Assembly (NCBI RefSeq): GCF_001439685.1
Contig: NZ_JYLH01000010.1
Span: 62,001 to 126,000 of the forward strand
Reading direction: 5' to 3'
Source of the DNA: Pseudomonas libanensis
Lineage (GTDB): Bacteria; Pseudomonadota; Gammaproteobacteria; Pseudomonadales; Pseudomonadaceae
Length of the DNA: 64,000 nt
The position numbers and the translations under genes are program-made. A model generated the notes under the pieces. That model was not told the origin of the DNA. It made no database searches and worked only from the letters and a program-made list of their open reading frames with translations. Of this stretch, positions 8,113 to 17,195 are shown piece after piece. Within the stretch, counting starts at the first letter, position 1. Every line of letters starts with the position of its first letter.

Positions 8113-9471
8113 ATGCGTAAGATGATTGCAGTGATGGCCCTGAGTGTATTGGCCGCTAACGTAATGGCGGCGGTGTCGCCCGAAGAAGCCGCCAAGCTCG
8201 GCACCACCCTGACCCCGGTCGGCGCCGAGAAGGCCGGCAACGCCGATGGCTCGATCCCGGCCTGGACCGGCGGCATCCCGAAAAACGCCGGCGCGGTAGA
8301 CAGCAAGGGCTTTCTCGCCGACCCCTTTGCCAATGAAAAACCGCTGTTTGTGATCACGCCCGCCACCGTGGACAAGTACAAAGACAAACTCTCCGAGGGC
8401 CAGGTGGCGATGTTCAAGCGCTACCCCGAGACCTACAAGATTCCGGTCTACCCCAGCCATCGCACGGTCAACCTGCCGGCGGACATCTATGAGTCGATCA
8501 AGCGCAGCGCCCTGAATGTGCATGCGATCAATGACGGCAACGGCCTGGAAAACTTTACCGGCAACCGTTATTACGCGTTCCCGATCCCGAAGAACGGTGT
8601 GGAGGTGCTGTGGAACCACATCACCCGTTATCACGGTGGCAACCTGCGCCGCATCATCACCCAGGCCACGCCGCAGACCAACGGCAGCTACACGCCGATC
8701 CGCTTCGAAGAAGAAGTCGCGGTGCCCCAGGCCATCGCGGATATCGACCAGGCCAAGGCGGCCAACGTGTTGAGTTACTTCAAGCAGTCGGTCACCGCCC
8801 CGGCGCGGCTGGCCGGTAATGTGCTGCTGGTGCACGAAACCCTCGACCAGGTGAAGGAGCCGCGCCTGGCCTGGATCTACAACGCCGGCCAGCGCCGTGT
8901 GCGGCGGGCGCCGCAGGTGTCCTATGACGGCCCGGGCACAGCCTCCGACGGCCTGCGTACCACCGACAACTTCGACATGTTCTCCGGCGCCCCCGACCGT
9001 TATGACTGGAAGCTGGTGGGCAAGAAGGAAATGTACATCCCCTACAACAGCTACAAACTCGACTCGCCGAAGCTCAAGTACGACGACATCATCAAGGCCG
9101 GGCATATCAACCAGGACCTGACCCGTTATGAGCTGCACCGCGTGTGGGAAGTGGTCGGCACCGTCAAGCCCAGCGAGCGGCACATCTACGCCAAGCGCCA
9201 CATGTACATCGACGAAGACAGCTGGCAGGTTGCCCTGGTGGATCACTACGACGGTCGCGGCCAACTGTGGCGCGTCGCCGAAGGTCATGCGCAGTTCTAT
9301 TACGACCACCAGGTGCCGGCCTACACCGTGGAAACCCTGTACGACCTCATCGCGGGGCGCTATATCGCGCTGGGCATGAAGAACGAGGAGAAGAGCAGCT
9401 TCGTGTTCGGCTTCGCGGCCAAGGCGGCGGACTACACCCCGGCCGCACTGAGGTCGGCAGGCGTTCGCTAG
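8113..9471 (+). CDS. DUF1329 family protein (LolA-like fold)
   Basis: This 452-aa exported protein has an N-terminal signal peptide (MRKMIAVMALSVLAAN, cleavage after AMA near residue 20). Family features include PAWTGGIP, the SLDNF-like TTDNFDMFSG and a long beta-rich body with WRVAEGH. The DUF1329 fold is related to LolA/LolB lipoprotein carriers and probably acts in the periplasm or at the outer membrane. It lies directly behind DUF1302 with an AAGGA upstream, and the pair is probably one transcript. Function in lipid or ester handling is inferred from family associations. Confidence 0.85.
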   Translation: MRKMIAVMALSVLAANVMAAVSPEEAAKLGTTLTPVGAEKAGNADGSIPAWTGGIPKNAGAVDSKGFLADPFANEKPLFVITPATVDKYKDKLSEGQVAMFKRYPETYKIPVYPSHRTVNLPADIYESIKRSALNVHAINDGNGLENFTGNRYYAFPIPKNGVEVLWNHITRYHGGNLRRIITQATPQTNGSYTPIRFEEEVAVPQAIADIDQAKAANVLSYFKQSVTAPARLAGNVLLVHETLDQVKEPRLAWIYNAGQRRVRRAPQVSYDGPGTASDGLRTTDNFDMFSGAPDRYDWKLVGKKEMYIPYNSYKLDSPKLKYDDIIKAGHINQDLTRYELHRVWEVVGTVKPSERHIYAKRHMYIDEDSWQVALVDHYDGRGQLWRVAEGHAQFYYDHQVPAYTVETLYDLIAGRYIALGMKNEEKSSFVFGFAAKAADYTPAALRSAGVR

Positions 9472-9494
9472 TACCTTTGTGAAATGCAATCAAA

Positions 9495-9521
9495 GTGGGG
9501 GAGGGGGCTTGCCCCCGATGG
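9495..9521 (+). repeat. Solitary REP element (GGGGGCTTGCCCCC type)
   Basis: GTGGGGGAGGGGGCTTGCCC and the following CCGATGG match one arm of the P. fluorescens REP family. No inverted partner is found before the next gene, so this is a singlet. Confidence 0.7.
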
Positions 9522-9646
9522 CGGCCTGACAGCCCACTGGGATGTCGGGTTTGTGCATGGTCACTAATCACCCTGCTGAATACTTCTTCAACAACCACCA
9601 ACCACGGGTCTACGGTTGCATAACAATAAAAAAGCAGGATGCAGCA

Positions 9647-12142
9647 ATGACCGCCATGACCCGCTGCCTGGACCGTCCTGGACTCATGCCAAGGCTGTCC
9701 GCTCACCACCTGTTGCGCCCGCGCCTGGCTGGGCCGCTGCTCGCGGCACAGGCGCGGGTGAAGTTGTTGTGCGCGCCTGGGGGCAGTGGCAAGAGTGCGC
9801 TGCTCGCCGAGTGTGCATTGCAGGCACCCAAGGAGTGCCTGGTCTACTGGATGCCACTTAATGGTGCGGCGCTCACCCCCTTGGATTTCTGCGCACGGCT
9901 GGCGCAATACCTGGGCCTGCGGTTTATCGACGAAGCCACATTGCTGCTCGACCTCAGCCGTTGGCCAACCCCCACGTGGCTGTTTCTCGATGATTTCTGT
10001 CGTCTGCCGGCGCCCGAACTGGACGCCTTGCTTGACCGTTTGCTCACCGCCAGCAGCCCACACCTGACCTGGTGGCTGGGTGCGCGGCGACGGCCGTTGT
10101 GCAACTGGCCACGCCTGTTGCTCGACGATGAATTGCTGGAGTGCAGTGAGTTGTCATTCAGCGCTGCGGAAATCCAGACGCTGCTCGCACCAGGGCAGAG
10201 CGTCGACAGCATTATGCAGTTCAGCGCCGGTTGGTGTGCCGGGGTACGTATTGCCTTGCTGGACGACGGTCATCCCGACAAAACCTTGCTTGATTATCTG
10301 CAGCATGAACTCTTCAATACCTTGCCGGCGCCATTGGTGGACGCCTGGCGCGTGCTGGCCCATCTGCCACGCTTCAATCAGAGCTTGTGTGAGCATCTAT
10401 TCGGCATTGACGACGGCGCTCAGTATTTGCACACGTTGCAGGCGCTCGGCGCGTTTATCCAGCCTTGGGAAGACACCAGTGACTGGCTGCAAGTCTTTGC
10501 CCCGCTGGCGCGATTGATGCGCGAAGCCCCCTGGCCGACCAAGCGTTCATGGCACCGACGTGCGTGCCAGTGGTTTACTGCCGAAACCGACTGGCAGGCG
10601 GCCTTCGAGCAGGCGCTGCTGGCAGAGGAATACGAACTGGCGGTAAGCCTATTGCAGCATTTCAGTTTCGAAGATTTGTTTCGTCAGCAAAACGCGGTGC
10701 TCCTGTTGCGCCTGCATGAGCAGCACGGCGATGAGTTGATGCTGGGGTCTGCGCAATTGGTGGGGTTGGTCACGGCCGCCTTGCTGTTTGCCGGGCGCTT
10801 CGAGCAGGCGGCGTTGTGTATCGACCAACTGGCCCGATTTGCCCCCCAGCCGACGGCCGCTGGGCAACGCTATCTGCTGGCGCGCTGGCAGGCCCAATGG
10901 GGCTGGCTGCTGCATTTGAGCGGCGATGCCGGACGCTCCCGCGAGCATTTCCTCGAAGCGTTGCAAGCCTTGCCTGAGAGTGCCTGGACGTCGCGCTTGA
11001 TGTGCCTGTCGGGCCTGACCCAGCAAGCCTTGTTGCGCGGTGAGCTGGATGTCGCCCAATCCTTGAACCGCGAAGCCCTGTGCCTGGCCCGTGCCCATGA
11101 TTCGCTGGTCCTTGAGGCCTTGCTTGAGCTGGATCATGCTCAATTGCTGGAGCAGCGCGGCGCACCCTACCGGGCACAAAGCCTGTTGGAGACGGTGCAG
11201 GCGATGTTGGCCCGCCAACGCCTCAAGGCTGGGCCGTTGGTGGGGCGTATTGTCCTGCGGCGCGGGCACTTGGCCTTGCGGCAGGGCCAAGACAGCTTGG
11301 CGGCCGAGTGTTTTGAAGCGGGCTTGACGATGTGCCAGCAGAGCCAGGACAAGCGCGTGCTGTATGGTTTTCTCGGCCTGGCGCTGTTGGCCGCCAATCG
11401 GGGCGACTACGCCCAAGCCTTTATCCAACTGCGTGACGCCGAGCGCCTGATGCAGCAGCGCCATGTGCCGGACACGGTGTATCGCGCGGTGCTGCTATTG
11501 GTCAGCGGGCACTTCTGGTTGCAGCAGGGGCGTGCTGAATTGACGGTGCAAGCGGTGCGCCGGGTGTTGCGTCATTTCCGTGGACCTTGCGCCAAGCAGG
11601 CACCACCGGCCACCTTGGAGCTGATCCCGCGCCTGGAGTATTTGCTGGTGTTGGCCGAAGTCAAGCTGGGCTGTGCCGAACAACCCATTACGCGGCTCAA
11701 TGCCTTGCTCGACACCTCCCGGCAGCGCGGCATGCTCTGCCTGGAAACCGAACTGCACCTGGTGCTCGGAGAAGTGACCTGGCAACTCGGTGACCCCGCC
11801 TTGGCCCGTCGGGCGTTGCAGGCGGGGTTGGCGCTGGCGGGGCGTTGCCAGGTGCAGCAGGCCATTCGCGAGTTGCGTTTGCGCGCACCCGGGCTATTGA
11901 GTGAACTGGGCCTGGAGCCACAGGCAGCGCCTGTCGGTGCCGTGGAAAACCCACTGAGCCAGCGCGAGCTGCAAGTGCTGGAGTTGATCGCCCTCGGCAA
12001 TTCCAACCTGGAAATCGCCGAGCGCCTGTATATCTCCCTGCATACCGTCAAGACCCACGCACGGCGTATCCACAGCAAACTCGGAGTGGAGCGACGCACC
12101 CAGGCGGTGGCCAAGGCCAAGACGCTGGGCTTGATGGTCTAG
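9647..12142 (+). CDS. LuxR-family MalT-like ATP-dependent regulator
   Basis: This 831-aa protein has an N-terminal STAND/AAA ATPase with Walker A APGGSGKSALL (about residues 45-55) and LFLDDF as Walker B. A long TPR-like helical middle follows, then a C-terminal LuxR helix-turn-helix (LSQRELQVLELIALGNSNLE onward, about 767-825). ATG at 9647 follows AGGA, and the frame is open upstream without a better site. It is large, ligand-responsive and MalT/AlkS-like. Directly downstream of the DUF1302/DUF1329 pair, it is the likely activator of that cluster. Its stop overlaps the convergent AraC gene stop within a shared CTAG. Confidence 0.88.
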   Translation: MTAMTRCLDRPGLMPRLSAHHLLRPRLAGPLLAAQARVKLLCAPGGSGKSALLAECALQAPKECLVYWMPLNGAALTPLDFCARLAQYLGLRFIDEATLLLDLSRWPTPTWLFLDDFCRLPAPELDALLDRLLTASSPHLTWWLGARRRPLCNWPRLLLDDELLECSELSFSAAEIQTLLAPGQSVDSIMQFSAGWCAGVRIALLDDGHPDKTLLDYLQHELFNTLPAPLVDAWRVLAHLPRFNQSLCEHLFGIDDGAQYLHTLQALGAFIQPWEDTSDWLQVFAPLARLMREAPWPTKRSWHRRACQWFTAETDWQAAFEQALLAEEYELAVSLLQHFSFEDLFRQQNAVLLLRLHEQHGDELMLGSAQLVGLVTAALLFAGRFEQAALCIDQLARFAPQPTAAGQRYLLARWQAQWGWLLHLSGDAGRSREHFLEALQALPESAWTSRLMCLSGLTQQALLRGELDVAQSLNREALCLARAHDSLVLEALLELDHAQLLEQRGAPYRAQSLLETVQAMLARQRLKAGPLVGRIVLRRGHLALRQGQDSLAAECFEAGLTMCQQSQDKRVLYGFLGLALLAANRGDYAQAFIQLRDAERLMQQRHVPDTVYRAVLLLVSGHFWLQQGRAELTVQAVRRVLRHFRGPCAKQAPPATLELIPRLEYLLVLAEVKLGCAEQPITRLNALLDTSRQRGMLCLETELHLVLGEVTWQLGDPALARRALQAGLALAGRCQVQQAIRELRLRAPGLLSELGLEPQAAPVGAVENPLSQRELQVLELIALGNSNLEIAERLYISLHTVKTHARRIHSKLGVERRTQAVAKAKTLGLMV

Positions 12143-13014
12143 GCGCAGAAGGCCTGGCGGTATTCACTCGGGGTGGCGCCCATGGCTTGGCGAAAGCGTT
12201 GGTTGAAATGGCTGGCGCTGGAAAAACCGCACAGCAGGGCAACCTCGCCCATCGGCAACGCGCTGCTGCGCAGCAAGGTCTGCGCCCGCGCCAGGCGCCG
12301 TGCCAACAGGTATTGATGGGGCGGCAGGCCGAAGCTTTGCCGGAACATTCGTGCGAAATGGTATTCCGACAAGGCACACAGTGCGGCCAACTGGCCGAGG
12401 CTGATGGGGTCTTCGACGTGGTGGTCGATGTATTCCACCAACAGCCGTCGCTGGTGCGCCGCCAGCCCGCCTTTGAGGCGCAAGCCTTGGCGGGCGCCGA
12501 CCTGGCTGAGCAGGGTATGGCTGAGCATTTCATGGGCCAGGCTGCTGGTCAGCAGGCGCTCGCCGGGCTCGTGCCAGTTAAGGCCGACCAATTGGTGAAA
12601 ACGCCGGGCCTGGTGGGCATCTTCAAGGAAGGTGCCCTCACGCAATTGCAGTGCACGCGGTTCGCGGTCGAGCAGGGTGATGCAGCCGAGGGCAAATTGT
12701 TCCGGACTGAAATACACATGGGCCAGGCGAATCTCGCCATTGATCACCCAGGCCGACTGATGCTCGGCCGGCAGGATGCACAGCTTGTCGGGGCCACCCT
12801 TGGTGCCCGGCCGCTCACGGCGAAACGTGCCGGTGCCGCCGCCGATATAGCACGACAAGGTGTGATGGCTGGGCGCCTGATAATCCTGGGCGTCATGGTG
12901 GTTGCTCCACACGGCTGCAGCCAAGCCATCGCCCAGTTCGGCGCAGGCCTCGAGGCGCGCATGGGGCGAACGGTTGAGGGATTGAAAGACTTGCAGGGAT
13001 TGCAGCTCTGGCAT
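12139..13014 (-). CDS. AraC-family transcriptional regulator
   Basis: This 291-aa protein has an N-terminal cupin-like ligand domain and a C-terminal pair of helix-turn-helix motifs (about residues 185-290; LAALCALSEYHFARMFRQSF and MGEVALLCGFSSASHFNQRF). ATG at 13014 (MPELQSLQVF) follows GGAG; the frame is open further upstream but has no such signal. It is divergent from the EamA transporter 137 bp away, which is a plausible target. Confidence 0.87.
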   Translation of the reverse strand: MPELQSLQVFQSLNRSPHARLEACAELGDGLAAAVWSNHHDAQDYQAPSHHTLSCYIGGGTGTFRRERPGTKGGPDKLCILPAEHQSAWVINGEIRLAHVYFSPEQFALGCITLLDREPRALQLREGTFLEDAHQARRFHQLVGLNWHEPGERLLTSSLAHEMLSHTLLSQVGARQGLRLKGGLAAHQRRLLVEYIDHHVEDPISLGQLAALCALSEYHFARMFRQSFGLPPHQYLLARRLARAQTLLRSSALPMGEVALLCGFSSASHFNQRFRQAMGATPSEYRQAFCA

Positions 13015-13150
13015 GGTGTGTTCTCCGACACCTTGCATCCTACGCTCCACGGCTGGTGCTGTGAGCCCACCGCCCGACAAAAGCGCAAGAATGTGCAAGA
13101 GCCCTTCAAGGGTTGGAGGCGACACTGTGGCTCAATCGATGGAGCCCGCT

Positions 13151-14053
13151 ATGAACCTCTTCCTGTATTTACTGACCGTGCTGATCTGGGGCACCACCTG
13201 GATCGCGCTCAAATGGCAGCTGGGCGTGGTTGCCATTCCTGTGTCGATCGTTTATCGCTTCGGCTTGGCTGCGCTGGTGCTGTTCGGGCTGTTGCTGCTC
13301 AGCGGCAAGTTGCAGGTGATGAACAGGCGCGGGCACCTGATCTGCCTGGCCCAGGGTTTGTGCCTGTTCTGCGTCAACTTCATGTGCTTTCTGACTGCCA
13401 GCCAGTGGATACCCAGCGGCTTGGTGGCGGTGGTGTTTTCCACGGCGACCTTGTGGAACGCTCTGAATGCCCGGGTGTTTTTCGGCCAGCGGGTTGCGCG
13501 TAACGTGTTGATGGGCGGCGCGCTTGGGTTGCTGGGCCTGGGCTTTCTGTTCTGGCCGGAATTGGCCGGGCATACCGCCAGCCCGCAGACCTTGCTGGGT
13601 CTGGGCTTGGCGCTGCTGGGAACACTGTGTTTCTCGGCGGGCAATATGCTCTCGAGCCTGCAACAGAAGGCCGGGCTCAAGCCGTTGACCACCAACGCCT
13701 GGGGTATGGCCTATGGCGCGGCGATGTTGGCCACCTATTGCACGGTACGCGGTATTCCGTTCCAAATGGACTGGAGTGCACGATATATCGGCGCCCTGTG
13801 GTACCTGGTGATCCCGGGGTCGGTCATTGGCTTCACTGCTTACCTCACCCTGGTTGGCCGCATGGGCCCGGAGAAAGCCGCGTATTGCACTGTGTTGTTC
13901 CCGGTGGTGGCGTTGAATGTGTCGGCGTTTGCCGAGGGCTATCAGTGGACAGCGCCGGCTTTGGCAGGGCTGGTGTTGGTGATGTTGGGGAATGTGTTGG
14001 TGTTTCGTAAACCCAAGCCGGTAGCTCCGACGTTTCATGCGAAACAAATCTAA
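13151..14053 (+). CDS. EamA (DMT) family transporter
   Basis: This 300-aa inner-membrane protein has ten predicted helices in two EamA repeats. The first begins MNLFLYLLTVLIWGTTWIA and the second lies near residues 155-290. Family members export amino acids, metabolites or drugs; the substrate cannot be told here. ATG at 13151 follows GGAG. Regulation by the divergent AraC protein is inferred from position only. Confidence 0.85.
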   Translation: MNLFLYLLTVLIWGTTWIALKWQLGVVAIPVSIVYRFGLAALVLFGLLLLSGKLQVMNRRGHLICLAQGLCLFCVNFMCFLTASQWIPSGLVAVVFSTATLWNALNARVFFGQRVARNVLMGGALGLLGLGFLFWPELAGHTASPQTLLGLGLALLGTLCFSAGNMLSSLQQKAGLKPLTTNAWGMAYGAAMLATYCTVRGIPFQMDWSARYIGALWYLVIPGSVIGFTAYLTLVGRMGPEKAAYCTVLFPVVALNVSAFAEGYQWTAPALAGLVLVMLGNVLVFRKPKPVAPTFHAKQI

Positions 14054-14054
14054 T

Positions 14055-14079
14055 GTGGGAGGGGGCAAGCCCCTCCCAC
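14055..14079. terminator. REP-like hairpin between convergent genes
   Basis: GTGGGAGGGG (14055-14064) pairs perfectly with CCCCTCCCAC (14070-14079) around GCAAG. It starts 2 bp after the EamA stop and lies 21 bp from the convergent norR stop. The arms are REP-like, but the element is a compact hairpin that could block transcripts from both sides. No long T-run follows. Confidence 0.55.
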
Positions 14080-14099
14080 ACTTTACTGAGTCGCCTGGT

Positions 14100-15644
14100 C
14101 TATTTGAGGCCCAGGCGCTTGGCCATGCGCCCAAGGTTGGCGCGGTCCAGGCCCAGTTCCCGGGCGGCGCCGGCCCAGTTGTGCTGGTGACGTTCCAGGC
14201 AGGTGCTGATGACCTGGCGCTGGTAGTGTTCGGTAGCCTGGCGCAGGTCGCCAGTGGCGATGGGCGCCGCTTCGGCCGGTGCTTCAGTCACCGCTGCACT
14301 GACATCGGGCAAGTCCAGGTCCAGGGCGCTCAGGCTGAGAATCTTCGGGCGCTCGCGGCAATTGCCCAGGGCTTTCAACGCGCTGCGTCCGATCAAGTGC
14401 TCCAGCTCGCGCACATTGCCGGGCCAGTTGTAGGTCATTAGGGCCGCCTGGGCATCATTGGTCAGGCGCAAACTGCCCAGGCCCATGCGCGAACGGTTCT
14501 GTTCGAGGAAGAACCCCGCCAATAGCAGCACATCACGCCCGCGCTCCCGCAGGGCTGGTACTTGCAGCGGGTACACACTTAAACGGTGGTAGAAGTCCGC
14601 CCGGTAGCGGCCATTGCGCACTTCTTCGGCGAGGTCGCGGTTGGTCGCGGCGATCAGGCGCACATCCACCTGATGCTCCTTGTCCGAGCCCAGGCGCTGC
14701 AACTGGCCGCTTTGCAGCACACGCAGCAGCTTGGCCTGCACGGTCAACGACAATTCGCCCACTTCATCGAGGAACAAGGTGCCGCCATTGGCCAGTTCGA
14801 ACTTGCCCCGCCGCTCGTTCAGCGCCCCGGTAAAGGCGCCGCGCACATGGCCGAACAGCTCGCTTTCCACCAGGGTCTCGGGCAGGGCGGCGCAATTGAG
14901 ACTAATCAACGGTTTGTCGGCGCGGGATGACGCCGCGTGGATCGCCTGGGCCACCAGCTCCTTGCCGACCCCGGTTTCGCCGGTGATCAGCACGGTCAGG
15001 TCACTGCCACCCACCAGTTTGATTTCCTCAACCAGTCGTTTATGCGTCTTGCTCTGGCCGATCATTTCCTTGTGCTGCTGGCCGCTGGCCTGGCGATAGA
15101 TCTCGGCGCGTTGGTGCTCGTCCTCAGCCCGCAACGCCAGGCGTTCGATGCGCTGCGCCACATTGACCGTGGCCGCGGCGAGGCTGGCGAAGGCTTGCAG
15201 GGCGTCCAGTTCGACCCGTTCAAAGCGTTCTGTGTCGAGGGCATCCAGGGTCAGCAGGCCCCAGGGCCGGTCGTCGACAAACAGTGGGCAGCCCATGCAG
15301 TCGTGAACCTCCAGGTGCCCGTGCAAACCGGCGACCAGGCCGTCATAGGGGTCAGGTAATTGGCTGTCGCTGTCGAAACGGGTGGGGCCGGGGCTGCTCA
15401 GCAGTACCTCGAAGCGTGGATGTTCGCTGATTTTGAAGCGTCGGCCCAGGGTGTCAGGGCTCAAGCCATCCACGGCCAGCGGCACCAGCCACTCACCGTC
15501 CAGCCGCAGCAACGCGGCGGCGTCACAGGGCAGCAGGGCGCGCATGGCTTGTAGCAGGCGTCGGTAACGCTCGCCTTCGGGCAATTCCCGAGACAAATCG
15601 GCCACCAGCGGCAGCAGGGTGGTGAGCAACGGTTGTGCAGTCAT
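14100..15644 (-). CDS. norR: NorR, nitric-oxide-responsive sigma-54 activator
   Basis: This 514-aa protein has three domains. The GAF sensor (about residues 20-170) contains FDSDSQLPDPYDGL, the region holding the non-heme iron ligands of NorR. The AAA+ domain has GETGVGKELVAQ and GAFTGA, the sigma-54 contact loop. The C-terminal Fis-type HTH includes HNWAGAARELGLDRANLGRM. It is divergent from hmp, with three GT-N7-AC sites in the intergenic region, the arrangement expected for NO-activated control. One of these sites overlaps its own start codon, which suggests autorepression. Confidence 0.93.
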   Translation of the reverse strand: MTAQPLLTTLLPLVADLSRELPEGERYRRLLQAMRALLPCDAAALLRLDGEWLVPLAVDGLSPDTLGRRFKISEHPRFEVLLSSPGPTRFDSDSQLPDPYDGLVAGLHGHLEVHDCMGCPLFVDDRPWGLLTLDALDTERFERVELDALQAFASLAAATVNVAQRIERLALRAEDEHQRAEIYRQASGQQHKEMIGQSKTHKRLVEEIKLVGGSDLTVLITGETGVGKELVAQAIHAASSRADKPLISLNCAALPETLVESELFGHVRGAFTGALNERRGKFELANGGTLFLDEVGELSLTVQAKLLRVLQSGQLQRLGSDKEHQVDVRLIAATNRDLAEEVRNGRYRADFYHRLSVYPLQVPALRERGRDVLLLAGFFLEQNRSRMGLGSLRLTNDAQAALMTYNWPGNVRELEHLIGRSALKALGNCRERPKILSLSALDLDLPDVSAAVTEAPAEAAPIATGDLRQATEHYQRQVISTCLERHQHNWAGAARELGLDRANLGRMAKRLGLK

Positions 15645-15695
15645 ACTGACTCCTTGTAGTCTTTATGACTATAGAGTGTACGAAGTCATATTGAC
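15640..15695. promoter_or_regulatory. Three NorR-type enhancer sites
   Basis: Three copies of the GT-N7-AC core lie between norR and hmp: GTCATACTGAC (15640-15650), GTCTTTATGAC (15659-15669) and GTCATATTGAC (15685-15695). E. coli NorR binds three sites with this core upstream of norVW. The first site overlaps the norR start. Confidence 0.75.
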
Positions 15696-15735
15696 TAGAC
15701 GATATTTAACTCATTGAAAAACATGGATTTTTTAA

Positions 15736-15752
15736 TTGGCACGAATACTGAC
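15736..15752 (+). promoter_or_regulatory. Probable sigma-54 promoter of hmp
   Basis: TTGGCACGAATACTGAC carries the -24 GG (15738-15739). Ten bases later it has GA where GC is expected. This is one mismatch in the invariant core of the sigma-54 consensus. The distance to the hmp start (40 bp) and the upstream NorR sites fit an NorR/RpoN promoter. Confidence 0.6.
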
Positions 15753-15791
15753 TACCTAAAGGTAATGAGTAAAAAGACCTAGGAGTCTCCC

Positions 15792-16973
15792 ATGCTTAGT
15801 GCCCAAGACCGTGCCATCGTCAAATCCACCGTGCCCCTGCTGGAAAGCGGCGGCGAAGCGCTGATTACCCATTTCTACCGCATGATGCTCTCCGAGTACC
15901 CCGAAGTGCGCCCGCTGTTCAACCAGGCTCACCAGGCCAGCGGCGATCAGCCCCGTGCCCTGGCCAATGGGGTGCTGATGTACGCGCGCCATATTGACCA
16001 GTTGGACCAATTGGGCGATCTGGTGGCCAAGATCATCAACAAGCACGTGGCCTTGCAGATCCTGCCCGAGCATTACCCCATCGTCGGTGCCTGCCTGCTG
16101 CGGGCTATTTCCGAAGTGCTGGGCAGCGAAATTGCCACCCCAGAGGTAATGAGTGCCTGGGGTGCGGCCTACGGCCAGCTGGCGGACATCCTGATCGGCG
16201 CCGAAGCGGCCATCTACGATGAAAAAGCCCAGGCGCCCGGCGGCTGGCGCGGTGCGCGGCCGTTCCTTTTGGTCAAGCGCGTGGACGAGAGCGACGAGAT
16301 CACCTCGTTCTACTTCGCCCCGGTGGATAACGGCCCGATCCTGGCTGCCACACCTGGCCAGTACATCGGCCTGAAACTGGTGCTTGATGGCGAAGAAGTG
16401 CGTCGCAACTATTCCCTGTCGGCCCTCACCGATAACGGCATGTACCGCATCAGCGTCAAGCGCGAAGCCGGTGGGCGGGTGTCCAACTACCTGCATGACC
16501 AGATGCACGTCGGTGCCACCATCGACCTGTTTCCACCGTCGGGCGAGTTCACCCTGGCCGCCAGTGATAAACCGCTGGTGCTGATCAGCGGCGGGGTGGG
16601 TATCACCCCAACCCTGCCAATGCTCGAAGCGGCCCTGGCGACCCAGCGCCCGGTGCATTTTATCCACTGCGCCCGTAATGGCGGGGTGCATGCGTTCCGT
16701 GACTGGGTAGACAGCCTGGCGGCCCGGCATCCGCAGCTCAAGCGTTTCTACTGCTATGCCGAGGATGACGGTATCAGCCCGGCGGCGGACAAGGTTGGAA
16801 TGCTGAACCAGGAGCAGTTGGAGGCCTGGTTGCCTGAGCAGCGGGATGTCGATGCGTACTTCCTGGGGCCCAAGGGGTTCATGGCGGCAATCAAGCGGCA
16901 CCTGAAGGCGCTGGGCGTACCGGAGAAGCAGGCGCGCTATGAGTTCTTCGGCCCGGCTGCGGCGCTGGAATAG
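15792..16973 (+). CDS. hmp: Flavohemoglobin, nitric oxide dioxygenase
   Basis: This 393-aa protein oxidises NO to nitrate with O2 and NAD(P)H. The N-terminal globin domain (1-140) has the B10 tyrosine in THFYRMML (about residue 29) and the proximal histidine in NKHVALQI (about 85). The FAD domain contains RNYSLSA, and the NAD(P)H domain contains GGVGITPTLPM (about 270-280). The length is typical of Hmp. AGGAG precedes the start. It is controlled in all likelihood by the divergent NorR. Confidence 0.95.
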   Translation: MLSAQDRAIVKSTVPLLESGGEALITHFYRMMLSEYPEVRPLFNQAHQASGDQPRALANGVLMYARHIDQLDQLGDLVAKIINKHVALQILPEHYPIVGACLLRAISEVLGSEIATPEVMSAWGAAYGQLADILIGAEAAIYDEKAQAPGGWRGARPFLLVKRVDESDEITSFYFAPVDNGPILAATPGQYIGLKLVLDGEEVRRNYSLSALTDNGMYRISVKREAGGRVSNYLHDQMHVGATIDLFPPSGEFTLAASDKPLVLISGGVGITPTLPMLEAALATQRPVHFIHCARNGGVHAFRDWVDSLAARHPQLKRFYCYAEDDGISPAADKVGMLNQEQLEAWLPEQRDVDAYFLGPKGFMAAIKRHLKALGVPEKQARYEFFGPAAALE

Positions 16974-16997
16974 ACTTTGGCCAAATGACCGTGTCGG

Positions 16998-17072
16998 CAT
17001 CATCGCGGGCAAGCCCGGCTCCCACAGAGGATTGCATTCCAATGTGGGAGCCGGGCTTGCCCGCGATGGCGT
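16998..17072. repeat. REPIN (two inverted REP arms)
   Basis: GCATCATCGCGGGCAAGCCC with GGCTCCCAC (16998-17024) and the inverted arm GTGGGAGCCGGGCTTGCCCG (from 17044) face each other across an 18-bp spacer. They match a P. fluorescens REPIN of the GCCGGGCTTGCCCGC type. Confidence 0.85.
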
Positions 17073-17195
17073 CCGCACAATCACTACATTTGCCACGATT
17101 AATCCGCTGTTAACCCCTCTCTGTTTTAACCACTGCCTGTGTGTAAACTTGTTGCCATCAGGCACAACCATAATCAGGCAAAGGGAAAGACGGGG

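Noticed and set aside
8029..9489. 486-codon minus-strand frame opposite the DUF1329 gene
   Set aside because: Val/Gly/His-rich antisense shadow of a well-supported gene with signal peptide and Shine-Dalgarno.
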